NCBI RefSeq assembly: GCF_002257705.1
Contig: NZ_LSLK01000054.1
Location: 1-64,000 of the forward strand
Length of the DNA: 64,000 bases
Direction: 5' to 3'
Source: Sporomusa silvacetica DSM 10669
GTDB lineage: Bacteria; Bacillota; Negativicutes; Sporomusales; Sporomusaceae
A model generated the notes under the pieces. The model ran no database searches, was not told the origin of the DNA, and was given only the letters and a program-made list of their open reading frames with translations. Made by a program: the position numbers and the translations under genes. Shown one piece after another: positions 53,245 to 62,706 of the stretch; the first letter of the stretch is position 1, and the number at the start of each line of letters is the position of its first letter.

Positions 53245-56200
53245 TTAAGACTGTCGTTCCACGGCCAACTGCAATTTTTCGCCGTTAATATTTACCTCAT
53301 TATAGTTACGTTTCGCATTAAATACAATATCTACAGCAAGTGTTTCACTCATAATGTACTCTTTATATTGCTGTACAATTGTTTCGAGCAAATCGTTACC
53401 AGCCATATAGATTGTAATTTTGTCAATAACCTCAAATAAACTGTCTTTCCTCATGTTTTGCAGCTTGCTAATAATCTCGCGCGCGTAACCTTCGGTTTTT
53501 AATTCTTCCGAAATATGGGTGTCCAATACTACACCCACTTCACCCTCGCTGGCAACAGCAAACCCTTCAAGGCCGTTCATAGTTACCAAGAGATTGTCAC
53601 TGTTAAGTTCAATCGAAGTTCCATCAACATCAATTGTAATGCTTTGTCCTGCAGAAATTTTAAGTGCCAGTTCCATCTGCTTGGCTTCGGCGATTGCTTT
53701 TTTGATACCCGCCAGCAATTTGCCGTAAGTCTTCCCCAGCACCGGCAAATTGGGTTTGACTGTATAACTTACATAATCGGACATATTGGCATTTATCACT
53801 ATTTCTTTGATATTGAGTTCTTCTTTAATGATGTCAATATAGTAGTTCGGCAGTTCATTTGTGCTGACAAGCATCTTAGAAAGCGGTTGCCTGTTTTTGA
53901 TATTCGCAAGGTTTCTCGCGCTGCGGCCCAGTCCACAAATCCTGTAAGCCAGTTCCATTTCCTTTTCCAGTTTGGCATCAACCATCGTTTCATCATATTT
54001 CGGCCACAGGCATAAATGTACGCTTTCCGGTGCCCGGGAGTTGATGCCAAATACTAGATTTTGATAAATTTCTTCGGTAATGAACGGCACAAAGGGAGCG
54101 GCAACAATCACCAGATTTTTCAGTACGGTGTACAACGTGAAATAAGCATCAATTTTGTCTTCGGTCATTTCCATGGACCAGTATCTCGTTCTGTTACGCC
54201 GCACATACCAATTGGAAAGCTCATCGGTGAATTCTTCAATCAACTGTGCAGCACCGGTGATTTTATAAGCATTCAGGTACTCATCGACTTTATTAATCAA
54301 GGTGTTAAGCTTGGAGATAATCCATCTATCCATAACGTGACTGCTCTGTCTGCCCTGATATTTCGTCGGATCAAACTGGTCAATTTCCGCATATAGCACA
54401 TAGAAAGAATAAACATTCCACAACGTATTGATAAATTTACGCTGCACCTCAATTACGGCCTCTTCATAAAAACGTGAAGGCAGCCAGGGAGCACTGGCAG
54501 TATAGAAGTACCAGCGCAGGGCATCAGCACCTTGATTGTCCAACACGGTAAACGGACTCAGGACATTACCTTTATGTTTAGACATTTTAAGACCGCGCTT
54601 ATCAAGCACATGCCCCAGTACAACACAATTTTCAAATGAACTCTTACCAAAAACAGCAGTCGAAATCGCCAGCAGCGTATAGAACCAGCCGCGCGTCTGG
54701 TCAACAGCCTCGGAAATAAACTGCGCCGGAAAGTTTTGTTCAAACAGTTCTTGGTTCTCAAACGGATAGTGATGCTGGGCAAACGGCATCGACCCGGAAT
54801 CGTACCAGCAGTCAATGACTTCGCTGACTCTCTGTAACCTTTTGCCGCAATGCGGGCAATTCATCTGCACTTTGTCAATATACGGCTTATGCAGGTCGAT
54901 ATCATCAGGCACATTCAGACCTTTTTCCTTGAGTTCCGCTATACTGCCGATGCATTCCCTATGTCCGCATTCGCATTCCCAAATCGGCAAAGGTGTGCCC
55001 CAGTAACGCTCACGGCTGAGACCCCAGTCTATTACGTTTTCCAGGAAATTGCCGAAACGCCCTTTTTTGATGTTATCCGGATACCAGTTAATCTTGTCGT
55101 TATTTTCTAAGAGCTTATCCCGCAGCGACGACATTCTGACAAACCAGGATACGCGGGGATAATATAAAAGCGGGGTATCGCAGCGCCAACAGAATGGATA
55201 GGAATGCAGATATTTTTCTGCTTTATATAGAATACCGTTCTCTTTTAAGAATGCCAGTATTTTTTCTTCCGCTTTCTTGACAAACAGCCCCTGCCAGGGA
55301 GTCACTTCTTCCACAAAATTACCTTGCGCATCCACCAGATTTACAAGTGGTAGATCATGTTTTTGTCCAACCCGGTTATCATCTTCCCCATAAGCCGGGG
55401 CAATATGCACGATGCCTGTACCATCACTCAAGGTAACAAAATCACCATGTACAACGTAATAGGCTTTTTTCTCCGGTTGAGCGAAACGGAACATAGGCTC
55501 ATATTCCTTGCCCAACAGTTCTTCCCCCTTGAACTCGCGTACCAGCTCGTATTCGCCCTCCAGACAATTTAACAGCTCTTTTGCCAGAATCAAATGCTCC
55601 TCTTTATTGATGACTTCAACATAATCGTAGGTCCGGTTAACAGCCAACGCTACATTGCTTGGCAACGTCCACGGGGTAGTCGTCCAAACAAGAATAGCCG
55701 TTTTTCCCCCTTTAAGCCTAAACTTAACATAGGCCGAGTTGTCTTTTACATCTTTATACCCCTGTGCTACTTCATGAGAGGACAAGGCGGTACCGCAACG
55801 CGGGCAATACGGAACGATTTTGTGTCCTTTATACAACAGATCTTTATTCCAAAGCTGCTTTAACGACCACCAAACCGATTCAATATATTCTTTATGGTAG
55901 GTAACATACGGATTTTCCATGTCAATCCAAAATGCCACCCGCTCCGACATTTCCTTCCATTGTGTAGCATAGGTAAATACGCTTTCCTTGCACTTCTTTA
56001 CAAAATCTTCAACACCATATTTTTCAATTTCCGGCTTACCGGAAATACCCAACTTTTTTTCCACTTCAAGCTCAACCGGCAGGCCATGTGTATCCCAGCC
56101 GGCTTTTCTCAAAACCCTATATCCCTTCATGACTTTATACCGTGGAATTAAATCTTTTATAACCCGAGTAACAACGTGACCGATGTGTGGAGTGCCGTTC

Positions 56201-56349
56201 GCAGTCGGCGGACCATCATAAAACGTAAAATACTCCTTGCCCTCGTTCATGTTAAAACTTTTGGCAATGACCTCTTTCTCTTCCCACAAAGCCAGTATTG
56301 ATTTTTCCATCTCCACAAAATTATTCTTTGGACTTACTTTCTTATACAT
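53245..56349 (-). CDS. ileS: Isoleucyl-tRNA synthetase, type 2 (IleS2)
   Basis: This 1034-residue class I synthetase has HIGH (GTPHIGHV) and KMSKH (GLKMSKHKG) motifs. Its DGPPTANGTPHIGHV start and length mark the eukaryote-like type 2 group, known for tolerance to mupirocin. The editing domain (CP1) and the C-terminal anticodon and extension domains are complete. I place the start at the ATG at 56349 (MYKKVSPKNN), behind AAAAGGAAGTGG. Expression is controlled by the T-box leader upstream. Confidence 0.95.
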   Translation of the reverse strand: MYKKVSPKNNFVEMEKSILALWEEKEVIAKSFNMNEGKEYFTFYDGPPTANGTPHIGHVVTRVIKDLIPRYKVMKGYRVLRKAGWDTHGLPVELEVEKKLGISGKPEIEKYGVEDFVKKCKESVFTYATQWKEMSERVAFWIDMENPYVTYHKEYIESVWWSLKQLWNKDLLYKGHKIVPYCPRCGTALSSHEVAQGYKDVKDNSAYVKFRLKGGKTAILVWTTTPWTLPSNVALAVNRTYDYVEVINKEEHLILAKELLNCLEGEYELVREFKGEELLGKEYEPMFRFAQPEKKAYYVVHGDFVTLSDGTGIVHIAPAYGEDDNRVGQKHDLPLVNLVDAQGNFVEEVTPWQGLFVKKAEEKILAFLKENGILYKAEKYLHSYPFCWRCDTPLLYYPRVSWFVRMSSLRDKLLENNDKINWYPDNIKKGRFGNFLENVIDWGLSRERYWGTPLPIWECECGHRECIGSIAELKEKGLNVPDDIDLHKPYIDKVQMNCPHCGKRLQRVSEVIDCWYDSGSMPFAQHHYPFENQELFEQNFPAQFISEAVDQTRGWFYTLLAISTAVFGKSSFENCVVLGHVLDKRGLKMSKHKGNVLSPFTVLDNQGADALRWYFYTASAPWLPSRFYEEAVIEVQRKFINTLWNVYSFYVLYAEIDQFDPTKYQGRQSSHVMDRWIISKLNTLINKVDEYLNAYKITGAAQLIEEFTDELSNWYVRRNRTRYWSMEMTEDKIDAYFTLYTVLKNLVIVAAPFVPFITEEIYQNLVFGINSRAPESVHLCLWPKYDETMVDAKLEKEMELAYRICGLGRSARNLANIKNRQPLSKMLVSTNELPNYYIDIIKEELNIKEIVINANMSDYVSYTVKPNLPVLGKTYGKLLAGIKKAIAEAKQMELALKISAGQSITIDVDGTSIELNSDNLLVTMNGLEGFAVASEGEVGVVLDTHISEELKTEGYAREIISKLQNMRKDSLFEVIDKITIYMAGNDLLETIVQQYKEYIMSETLAVDIVFNAKRNYNEVNINGEKLQLAVERQS

Positions 56350-56422
56350 GTTTTGCCACTTCCTTTTCATTGAACGCTTCAAAGTCTTGTATACTAGAGA
56401 ATATCTATAATACGGACAAAAA

Positions 56423-56640
56423 AACTTCGTCCCTTAGTCTGGACGAAGTTTACTTCGTTATACCACCTTCATATTCTCAGGTACTGCATACCTTATCCTT
56501 TAACGCAGGAATACGAATTAACCTACTAAGCATTCAGTCATCAGCTCTCAGGTGATTTTCTTCCGGCAACTCCTGCAGGTTCTCAGCATTCCCCGCTCTC
56601 TGTACGGTTCTATTCCCGTAATACTCTTCCTGTTCACAGC
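56423..56640 (-). promoter_or_regulatory. T-box leader of ileS (isoleucine specific)
   Basis: On the minus strand the T-box core reads AAGGTGGTATAACG. It is followed by a terminator with AACTTCGTCC/GGACGAAGTT arms (56450-56423) and a T-run. Upstream is a stem I region with a specifier-loop candidate ATC (complement of 56554-56556) in GAAAATCACC, the isoleucine codon. Uncharged tRNA-Ile binding would favour the antiterminator and switch ileS on. Confidence 0.9.
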
Positions 56641-56728
56641 TTTTAAAGAAACTATATTAGAATGTTATTCAAAATTATACTTCTTCAATTGTGAAATGTC
56701 AAACTTGATTCACTGCCTCGGTAATTCA

Positions 56729-58519
56729 TTAAGCAGGAAACGCTAACGACTTAACAAAACAATCTTGGAATTCTGGTTGCAGGGAAAGTTCCACAATTTT
56801 AATCGTTTGTCCAATTTGTTGTACTTCAGCACTCGCGTTACGGTTCAGCAAAACTGCTTTCGCTCCCTCTTTGGCAGTATTGCCAACAAAGCGAATTTTG
56901 TTTTGACAAAAGCGTGGCAATAACCCAATCCCTACCAAGGATGCTGGTTGCAAATGAAAACCAAAGGCACCGGCCACCAAAACTTCATCAAGCTCTTCAA
57001 AACTTATACCTACTTCTTGTAGTAACAGATTGATGGCTGCTGTAATAGCTCCCTTGGCTAATTGAACTTGGCGTATATCTTTTTGGCTAAGGAAAACTTT
57101 TCTCTCTTTTGAAATTACAAAAACTTGCCGTCCGTCAATAGTAACCAGTCGAGCTGCAAGTGCCGGAAGTATTTTTTCCGGGGTTGCGAAGCGCCCATTT
57201 GACGTAATAACCCCACATCTTACAAGCTCTGAAACCAAATCAATCAGACCGCTGCCACAAATTCCTGTTGATAAACCATCGCTGATAACCTGCAAATCCA
57301 CAGTGCCGTCACTCGCGATGGCAACAGCCTCGATGGCCCCATTTTCAGCCCGGCAGCCGCAGGTAATATTCATACCCTCAAGTGCAGGTCCGGCCGCGGA
57401 AGACGTGCCCACAAGCGAACCATTCTTACAGAGTACAATCTCGCCGTTCGTACCAATGTCAATAAACAACGCGGTTTTCGGGTAATGATGTAATCCTACG
57501 GCTAACAGTCCTGCCACAATATCAGCACCGACAAAGGCCGCAGCCGATGGTAGGACTGTTACAACCCCTTGTTTCGAAATCGTAATGCCGAGCGTAGAAG
57601 GAGAAACTTCCACCTGTTGAATAAACACTGGCCAGTAAGGAGCATGAGCTAGCGAACTAGGCAATACCCCTAAAAGCAAATGCTGCATAGTCGTATTGCC
57701 AGCTACAACAACTTCATAGATATCCTGGCTGTCTAGCTGTTTGGCAGTAGTCAGTTGTTCAATTAGCCGATTAATTTCTCCAATAATTTTTTTCTGAAGA
57801 AGCTGTGTTCCGCCAGCTTGCTTAGCCGCAAATGATATTCTTGTCAGCACATCGCCGCCAAATTCGGTTTGGGGATTAAGGCAAGAGGCCACACCCATAG
57901 TTTTGCCGCTCGCTAAATCGAAGAGTTCTGCTACAACACTTGTGGTCCCAATATCCAGTGCAATCCCATAGCAAATACGTTCAGGCTGAAACTGCCAGTC
58001 CAACAGTTTTCCGTTTTTAACAACAGCCGCTTGATCGTTGCTGCCAGTTTCATGGTTGGCGGCTATTTCCTGCAATAACCCTGGATACTTATCTGGAAAC
58101 AACGGTACCAGCCCCAGGTCTAACTCACGTTGCTCGTGCTCAGCACCAATTTTTTCAGGAATAATTTTATAAACAGGTGGATCCAACGGCCATTGCATAC
58201 TTTGCCCTTCCTCTAGGGTTACAAAACTATTTGTCTGCTCAGATAATAGTTCCACCTGCACAGAACCTGCCACTTTTGCCTGGCAGGCTAATCGTATACC
58301 GTCAGCAAGCAGCTTACCTAAAGACGTAGTTTCTATCTCAGTGGGAGCAGTTAGGTCCCCGGTGGCCTTAACCTGGCATTTTTTACATGTGCCACGGCCA
58401 TCACAGGGAGTCTCCACAATCATTCCGGCAGTTCGCATAGCCTGTAGCAATGTTGTTCCCTGCGCTACCGTAATCGTCTGTTTTTTGGGTAAAAAAGTTA
58501 TTTCATATAAGGAAACCAC
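56729..58519 (-). CDS. ASKHA-type corrinoid activation protein with N-terminal 2Fe-2S domain
   Basis: This 596-residue paralogue of the protein at 11053 has a ferredoxin-like N-terminus (CDGRGTCKKC, later LACQAK) and an ASKHA domain (ALDIGTTSVVAELF, FIDIGTNGEIVL, GSGLIDLVSELV, VAGAFGFHLQ). It should reactivate Co(II) corrinoid in the second methyltransferase module. It follows the URO-D gene at 58527 by 7 bp. Confidence 0.9.
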   Translation of the reverse strand: MVSLYEITFLPKKQTITVAQGTTLLQAMRTAGMIVETPCDGRGTCKKCQVKATGDLTAPTEIETTSLGKLLADGIRLACQAKVAGSVQVELLSEQTNSFVTLEEGQSMQWPLDPPVYKIIPEKIGAEHEQRELDLGLVPLFPDKYPGLLQEIAANHETGSNDQAAVVKNGKLLDWQFQPERICYGIALDIGTTSVVAELFDLASGKTMGVASCLNPQTEFGGDVLTRISFAAKQAGGTQLLQKKIIGEINRLIEQLTTAKQLDSQDIYEVVVAGNTTMQHLLLGVLPSSLAHAPYWPVFIQQVEVSPSTLGITISKQGVVTVLPSAAAFVGADIVAGLLAVGLHHYPKTALFIDIGTNGEIVLCKNGSLVGTSSAAGPALEGMNITCGCRAENGAIEAVAIASDGTVDLQVISDGLSTGICGSGLIDLVSELVRCGVITSNGRFATPEKILPALAARLVTIDGRQVFVISKERKVFLSQKDIRQVQLAKGAITAAINLLLQEVGISFEELDEVLVAGAFGFHLQPASLVGIGLLPRFCQNKIRFVGNTAKEGAKAVLLNRNASAEVQQIGQTIKIVELSLQPEFQDCFVKSLAFPA

Positions 58520-58526
58520 TACTGCT

Positions 58527-59543
58527 CTACCTCCCGAACCTTTTTACTACCGTGGTAAGTGCCCTCAGATTGATCTGAGGGGTAGCCAGGCTGATACCAC
58601 AGGCCGGAGCAATAATATCAATACCTTGTGTAAGCAGATTTTCGACATGGCTGCTAATTCGCTGCGGCTCGCCGGTATGCAGCATTTGTGTATTAATATT
58701 TCCCATCACCGGTATATCTTCTAAGACTACTTTGGCTTTGGGCAAATTCACAATCGAATCAAAGCTGAGCACAGCTCCGTTCAGTTCCCGCAAGGAATCC
58801 AGCAAGACTGTCGCATCACCGCAAATATGCACAATAACCCCGGCCCCGGCGTTTTTGATCTCCCGTACTAAGCGCAGCAGCATCGGGGTTACAAACCGCT
58901 GAAAATTAACATTGCCAAGAATTTCGCCGGTAGCGGTGGGATCGGCAATCGCAATAACGTCCGCTCCCGCGGCAATCTGCGCCTGAGCGAAAGTCACCAG
59001 GTAATTAGTTACATAATCTAGCGTAGCAGACACTTCTGCCGGTGCTTTGCGCATAAGGCGAAAAAAGCGCAAAGGATCAATGATCGAAGTAGTCAGACTT
59101 ATTGGTCCGGTTATATTCCCAATAATCGGTATATCCTGATTCCGCGCTGACAGTTCTCTAATCGCCGCCAGAATAACCGGTGACCTGCCGGCAGTCAGCG
59201 GATCAGGCAAGGGACGATCCGTTATCGCCGCCAGTTCACCTGCCCCATATTCAGTAATGCACGGTTCAACACCGGCGTCCCCTAAGTCGACAGTACTGCC
59301 AAAAACCTCGGCCTCCACAGTCATACAAAAGGGAACGCCCAGGTTCTCAAAACCGGTATTTAGCCGAATACGTTCCGCTACTTGTGCCATGATAACCGGG
59401 TCATTATGAAAATTATTGGTGAAATCGCTTAGTACTGCCGTCGTTGCCGCACTCATCATTCCCCCAGAACAAATTACCGGGGGACGATCCGTTTTTTCCT
59501 TTGCCAATACGGCCTTTAACCGCGCTTTTTCCGTAAGATTCAC
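58527..59543 (-). CDS. URO-D family methyltransferase, second type
   Basis: This 338-residue paralogue of 10007-11047 shares PPVICSGGMM, FENLGVPFCMTVEAEV, the zinc motif VHICGD and APACGIS. The start is a GTG at 59543 (NLTEKARLKAVL), behind GGAGG; the ATG at 59564 lies upstream of that site. It is coupled closely to the activator. Confidence 0.85.
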   Translation of the reverse strand: MNLTEKARLKAVLAKEKTDRPPVICSGGMMSAATTAVLSDFTNNFHNDPVIMAQVAERIRLNTGFENLGVPFCMTVEAEVFGSTVDLGDAGVEPCITEYGAGELAAITDRPLPDPLTAGRSPVILAAIRELSARNQDIPIIGNITGPISLTTSIIDPLRFFRLMRKAPAEVSATLDYVTNYLVTFAQAQIAAGADVIAIADPTATGEILGNVNFQRFVTPMLLRLVREIKNAGAGVIVHICGDATVLLDSLRELNGAVLSFDSIVNLPKAKVVLEDIPVMGNINTQMLHTGEPQRISSHVENLLTQGIDIIAPACGISLATPQINLRALTTVVKRFGR

Positions 59544-59557
59544 TTTACTACCTCCAT

Positions 59558-60604
59558 CTAGCATTGACCATAAAGCCGCGTGGCTGCCATAACAGCATCA
59601 ATATTCTCCGGCGGCGTGTTGAAGGGGATCTCACAACCGGTAGAAACAATTAAGCCTCGCGGACTGTCACCGGCGTTTTGGATAATTTCCCTTACTTCAG
59701 CGGCAACCTTTTCCGGTGTACCTTTGAGCATTGTCTCGGCTGGTTTTATATTGCCAAATAAACAGGCTTTGTTGCCTACTAATTTCTTGGTCAGTGCCAT
59801 ATCAATAATGTCGATGCTAAGGATATCTGCACCGGTCTCAGCCATCAATTCGATGATCGGAGTTGACTTCCCGCAGATATGCAAGCATATCGGCAGGCCC
59901 TTGACATGGGCACGGGCAACGATATCCGTAAGATGAGGCATGGCAAACTTTTCGAATTGGCGCGGACTAATTAGACTGGTGCTGGCTACCGGATCTACAA
60001 TAACTGGTACAACACCAATCTCGGCCAGCGCATCAATCATAGCCAGAGCGCTGCCTTTTGAAAGTTCCAACAGCTCATTGACCAAACTGGGATTTTTATA
60101 GGTCTCTCGAATAAACATTTCTGTCCCGCGCAAGTGGGAGGCTGTTGTAAAGGGGGCCGCATAGATACAGCCAACAAAAACCTGTTCGCCAATTTCCGAC
60201 ACTACGTGTTTTGCTGCGTTGAGATAAACAGGCAAACGGCCATCCTTCCAAGGATCGGCAACCTTGACTTTGTCAATATTTTTTACGTCTTCTACAACAG
60301 GATGCTCCACCCAAGGCGCGTCGTCTTCCGGAAAAAAGAGCTCTGTTCCCATGGCTTCGGCAACGGTGGAGGTAGTAGTAAACATTAACGGTATGTCATG
60401 GCCATAACGCTTCCATGCAGCCACCTGTGCCTCCCCCATAACTTGTGGATTACTATTAAACTGTGAAACAGTAACACCTGTTACGCGCGAGCAATGATTC
60501 AATACTAACGGGGCTGAAGGTAATCTATCTATTTTAGTACCTTGTAAACAACCCAGTACTCTTTCTTTCGGCGTCATTGTGTCTGGTTTAATCACCCCAC
60601 TCAC
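59558..60604 (-). CDS. URO-D family methyltransferase, MtaA-like
   Basis: This 348-residue MtaA-like protein (MTPKERVLGCLQGTKIDRLP) has zinc ligands LHICGK and STGCEIP. It overlaps the corrinoid protein gene by 4 bp (GTGA/ATGA type), so the two are made together. The order corrinoid protein, MtaA-like, second-type URO-D, activator suggests a full methyl-transfer module. Confidence 0.88.
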   Translation of the reverse strand: MSGVIKPDTMTPKERVLGCLQGTKIDRLPSAPLVLNHCSRVTGVTVSQFNSNPQVMGEAQVAAWKRYGHDIPLMFTTTSTVAEAMGTELFFPEDDAPWVEHPVVEDVKNIDKVKVADPWKDGRLPVYLNAAKHVVSEIGEQVFVGCIYAAPFTTASHLRGTEMFIRETYKNPSLVNELLELSKGSALAMIDALAEIGVVPVIVDPVASTSLISPRQFEKFAMPHLTDIVARAHVKGLPICLHICGKSTPIIELMAETGADILSIDIIDMALTKKLVGNKACLFGNIKPAETMLKGTPEKVAAEVREIIQNAGDSPRGLIVSTGCEIPFNTPPENIDAVMAATRLYGQC

Positions 60605-61257
60605 GCTACAGCCTCCTGCCGGTTTTTTAATTTCCGTACGGCAACATTAGCATCTGTCGCATATAGGTCAGCTTTAATTTCATCGGCAAAGGCCTGCGAT
60701 ATAGGCCCGCCGCCAATAATAACAGTAACTTTGTCCCTGAGCCCGCGTTTTTCCAGTTCCTCGACAACAACCTGCATACCATCCATGGTCGTAGTCATTA
60801 GAGTAGCCATGGCAACTACTGTGGCGCCAACTTCTTCGACTTTATCAGCAAAAGCCTGCAAGGGAACGTTGCGGCCCAAGTCATATACTTCAAAACCGCC
60901 TGTCTCCAGCATGATTTTCACAATGTTTTTACCAATATCATGCGTATCCCCCTCGACAACGCCAATTACTACTTTTTCCGCATTCTGGTTGTAATCTTTA
61001 GGCAAATAAGGCTTGAGGATTTCCAGTCCCGCCAGCATTGCATCCGAACAGAGCAAAACCTCAGGGATAAAATATTCCTGCTGCTCATACTTATCCCCAA
61101 CAATATTCATGCCTTTAACCAATCCCTCAGTGATTGCCTCAAAAGCTCCCATGCCAGCATCAATTGCAGCTTGTGCCGCTGCTTTCGCCCCATCCTCGTC
61201 CATCTCAACCACCGCAGTTGATAACGCATCCAAAATATTTTGATTTGTCAAAACCAT
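60601..61257 (-). CDS. Methyltransferase corrinoid protein
   Basis: This 218-residue cobalamin protein is very similar in layout to 2722-3378. It has the cap domain, then DTHDIG with the cobalt ligand His106, and GGGPISQAF. The ATG at 61257 has AAAGAGGGGTG upstream. It is the first gene of the second leftward methyltransferase operon. Confidence 0.95.
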   Translation of the reverse strand: MVLTNQNILDALSTAVVEMDEDGAKAAAQAAIDAGMGAFEAITEGLVKGMNIVGDKYEQQEYFIPEVLLCSDAMLAGLEILKPYLPKDYNQNAEKVVIGVVEGDTHDIGKNIVKIMLETGGFEVYDLGRNVPLQAFADKVEEVGATVVAMATLMTTTMDGMQVVVEELEKRGLRDKVTVIIGGGPISQAFADEIKADLYATDANVAVRKLKNRQEAVA

Positions 61258-61309
61258 GCACCCCTCTTTAAATAATTTATTACTAATATAGGTTTTTTCT
61301 ATTATTTTT

Positions 61310-61344
61310 AGTAAAATCCTGCCGTATCTAGAGAGGATTTTACT
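61310..61344. promoter_or_regulatory. Perfect inverted repeat in the divergent promoter region
   Basis: AGTAAAATCCT and AGGATTTTACT (11-bp arms, 13-bp centre) lie between the divergent corrinoid-protein and URO-D genes. The symmetry and position suggest an operator for a dimeric regulator. There is no long T-run, which makes a terminator less likely. The rest of 61258-61430 is A/T-rich, with TATAAT-like hexamers near 61377. Confidence 0.55.
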
Positions 61345-61430
61345 TTATATATCTATAATTACTATTACATATATATAATATTTCTTTATTAAGCAGTTAC
61401 CTGCCAAAATAGAGAAGCGGGGGGATAATC

Positions 61431-62501
61431 ATGAAAACCACCTGGAGAGATGAAATGACACCAAACGAAAGATTTAAGGCATTTGCCACTGGTAAGCCGC
61501 TAGACCGGATACCTTGTCTGCCTTTGGTTACAGACCAGGCTTTTAACCTGGCCGGCGGCTCAATGGCAAAGTATTATCATTCCGCCACCTTAATGGCCGA
61601 GGCCCAAATCTACGCTTTTGAAACTTACGAAACCGATTCGGTTGGCGCCGGTCCTGGACTATTCGGTATCGCTGAAGCCATCGGCAGTACATTAACATTT
61701 CCCGATAACAGTGTTCCCTATGTTTCCGCACCGGCGATTTCGAGTTATCAAGACCTTGAGAAAATGGGATTGATTGACCCTCACCATTCTGGAAGATTGC
61801 CCATCATCCTGGAAGCGCTCAAGATTATCCAGGAAACTGTTAAGGATCGCGTAGCCACAGGCTGCTCGGTTGGCGGTCCATTTACTACGGCTGCAGCTAT
61901 CCGCGGAACCGATAAATTTCTCAAAGAAATATGCCGGCAGTCAGAGCAGGTACACCGTTTACTGCGATACGCTACTGACAATATCCTGCTCTTCATTGAC
62001 ACGCTCTGCGATATGGGTATTAAACCAAGTCTCGCTGAACCTACAGCCTCCGGCACCTTAATCAGTGCCAAGCATTTCCGTGAGTTTGCTCAACCCTACC
62101 TGCGTCAATGCGCGGATCGTATCTCACAACGCTGCGGGAGTGGTCCTTTTCTCCACATTTGTGGCGACACTATGAATATTTTGGATGACATGGTTAATGT
62201 TGGCGCTACTGTACTAAGTTTAGATAATCAAATTGACTTAACTGAAGCAAAAAATAAGGTAGGCCACAAGATCTGTCTGGCCGGAAATGTCAAACCATAC
62301 ACCTTATGGCGGGGAACCCCCCAAGAAGTTTCGAATGAAGTTAAGGAATGTTTGCAAAAAGCCTATAGTAGTCCAAAGAGATTTATGTTATCAAGTGGCT
62401 GCGGACTATCGCTGGGCACCCCGACAGCGAATGTTCTTGCCATGATGGACGCTTCCCGGAAATATGGCAAATGGCCAATCACGCCGGAACAACTAACATA
62501 A
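61431..62501 (+). CDS. URO-D family methyltransferase, MtaA-like
   Basis: This is a 356-residue protein (MTPNERFKAFATGKPLDRIP) with zinc ligands LHICGD and SSGCGLS. It is transcribed away from the second module and shares its control region, so it is probably coregulated. It is followed at once by hairpins and a terminator. It is the seventh URO-D protein in the window. Confidence 0.88.
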   Translation: MKTTWRDEMTPNERFKAFATGKPLDRIPCLPLVTDQAFNLAGGSMAKYYHSATLMAEAQIYAFETYETDSVGAGPGLFGIAEAIGSTLTFPDNSVPYVSAPAISSYQDLEKMGLIDPHHSGRLPIILEALKIIQETVKDRVATGCSVGGPFTTAAAIRGTDKFLKEICRQSEQVHRLLRYATDNILLFIDTLCDMGIKPSLAEPTASGTLISAKHFREFAQPYLRQCADRISQRCGSGPFLHICGDTMNILDDMVNVGATVLSLDNQIDLTEAKNKVGHKICLAGNVKPYTLWRGTPQEVSNEVKECLQKAYSSPKRFMLSSGCGLSLGTPTANVLAMMDASRKYGKWPITPEQLT

Positions 62502-62507
62502 GATAAG

Positions 62508-62641
62508 ACTTGGCTTGTGCCAAGTCCTTTAGGACGCCAGCAAAAGCCTTAGTCGTTCTATCCAGGGAAAGTTAACCTTTCCATCTGGATAGAAGTAAAA
62601 TGAGGCTGTAAAAAACGCAAATTACGTTTTTCTACAGCCCC
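62508..62641. terminator. Three hairpins in a row, last one a terminator
   Basis: ACTTGGC/GCCAAGT (62508-62525) is followed by CCTTT. Then TTCTATCCAG/CTGGATAGAA with inner GGAAAG/CTTTCC (62556-62594), then GGCTGTA...ACG/CGT...TACAGCC (62604-62639) followed by CATTTTACTTT. They separate converging genes and may serve both. Confidence 0.7.
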
Positions 62642-62706
62642 ATTTTACTTTATAGCACGTTTTCCAGTTGCCAATGCAATTAGTTTTTACAAGGATGGCT
62701 TTCAAA

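Noticed and set aside
53063..53248. 61-codon plus-strand ORF in the ileS downstream region
   Set aside because: It is laid over a nested hairpin, runs into the ileS 3' end and has no convincing ribosome binding site.
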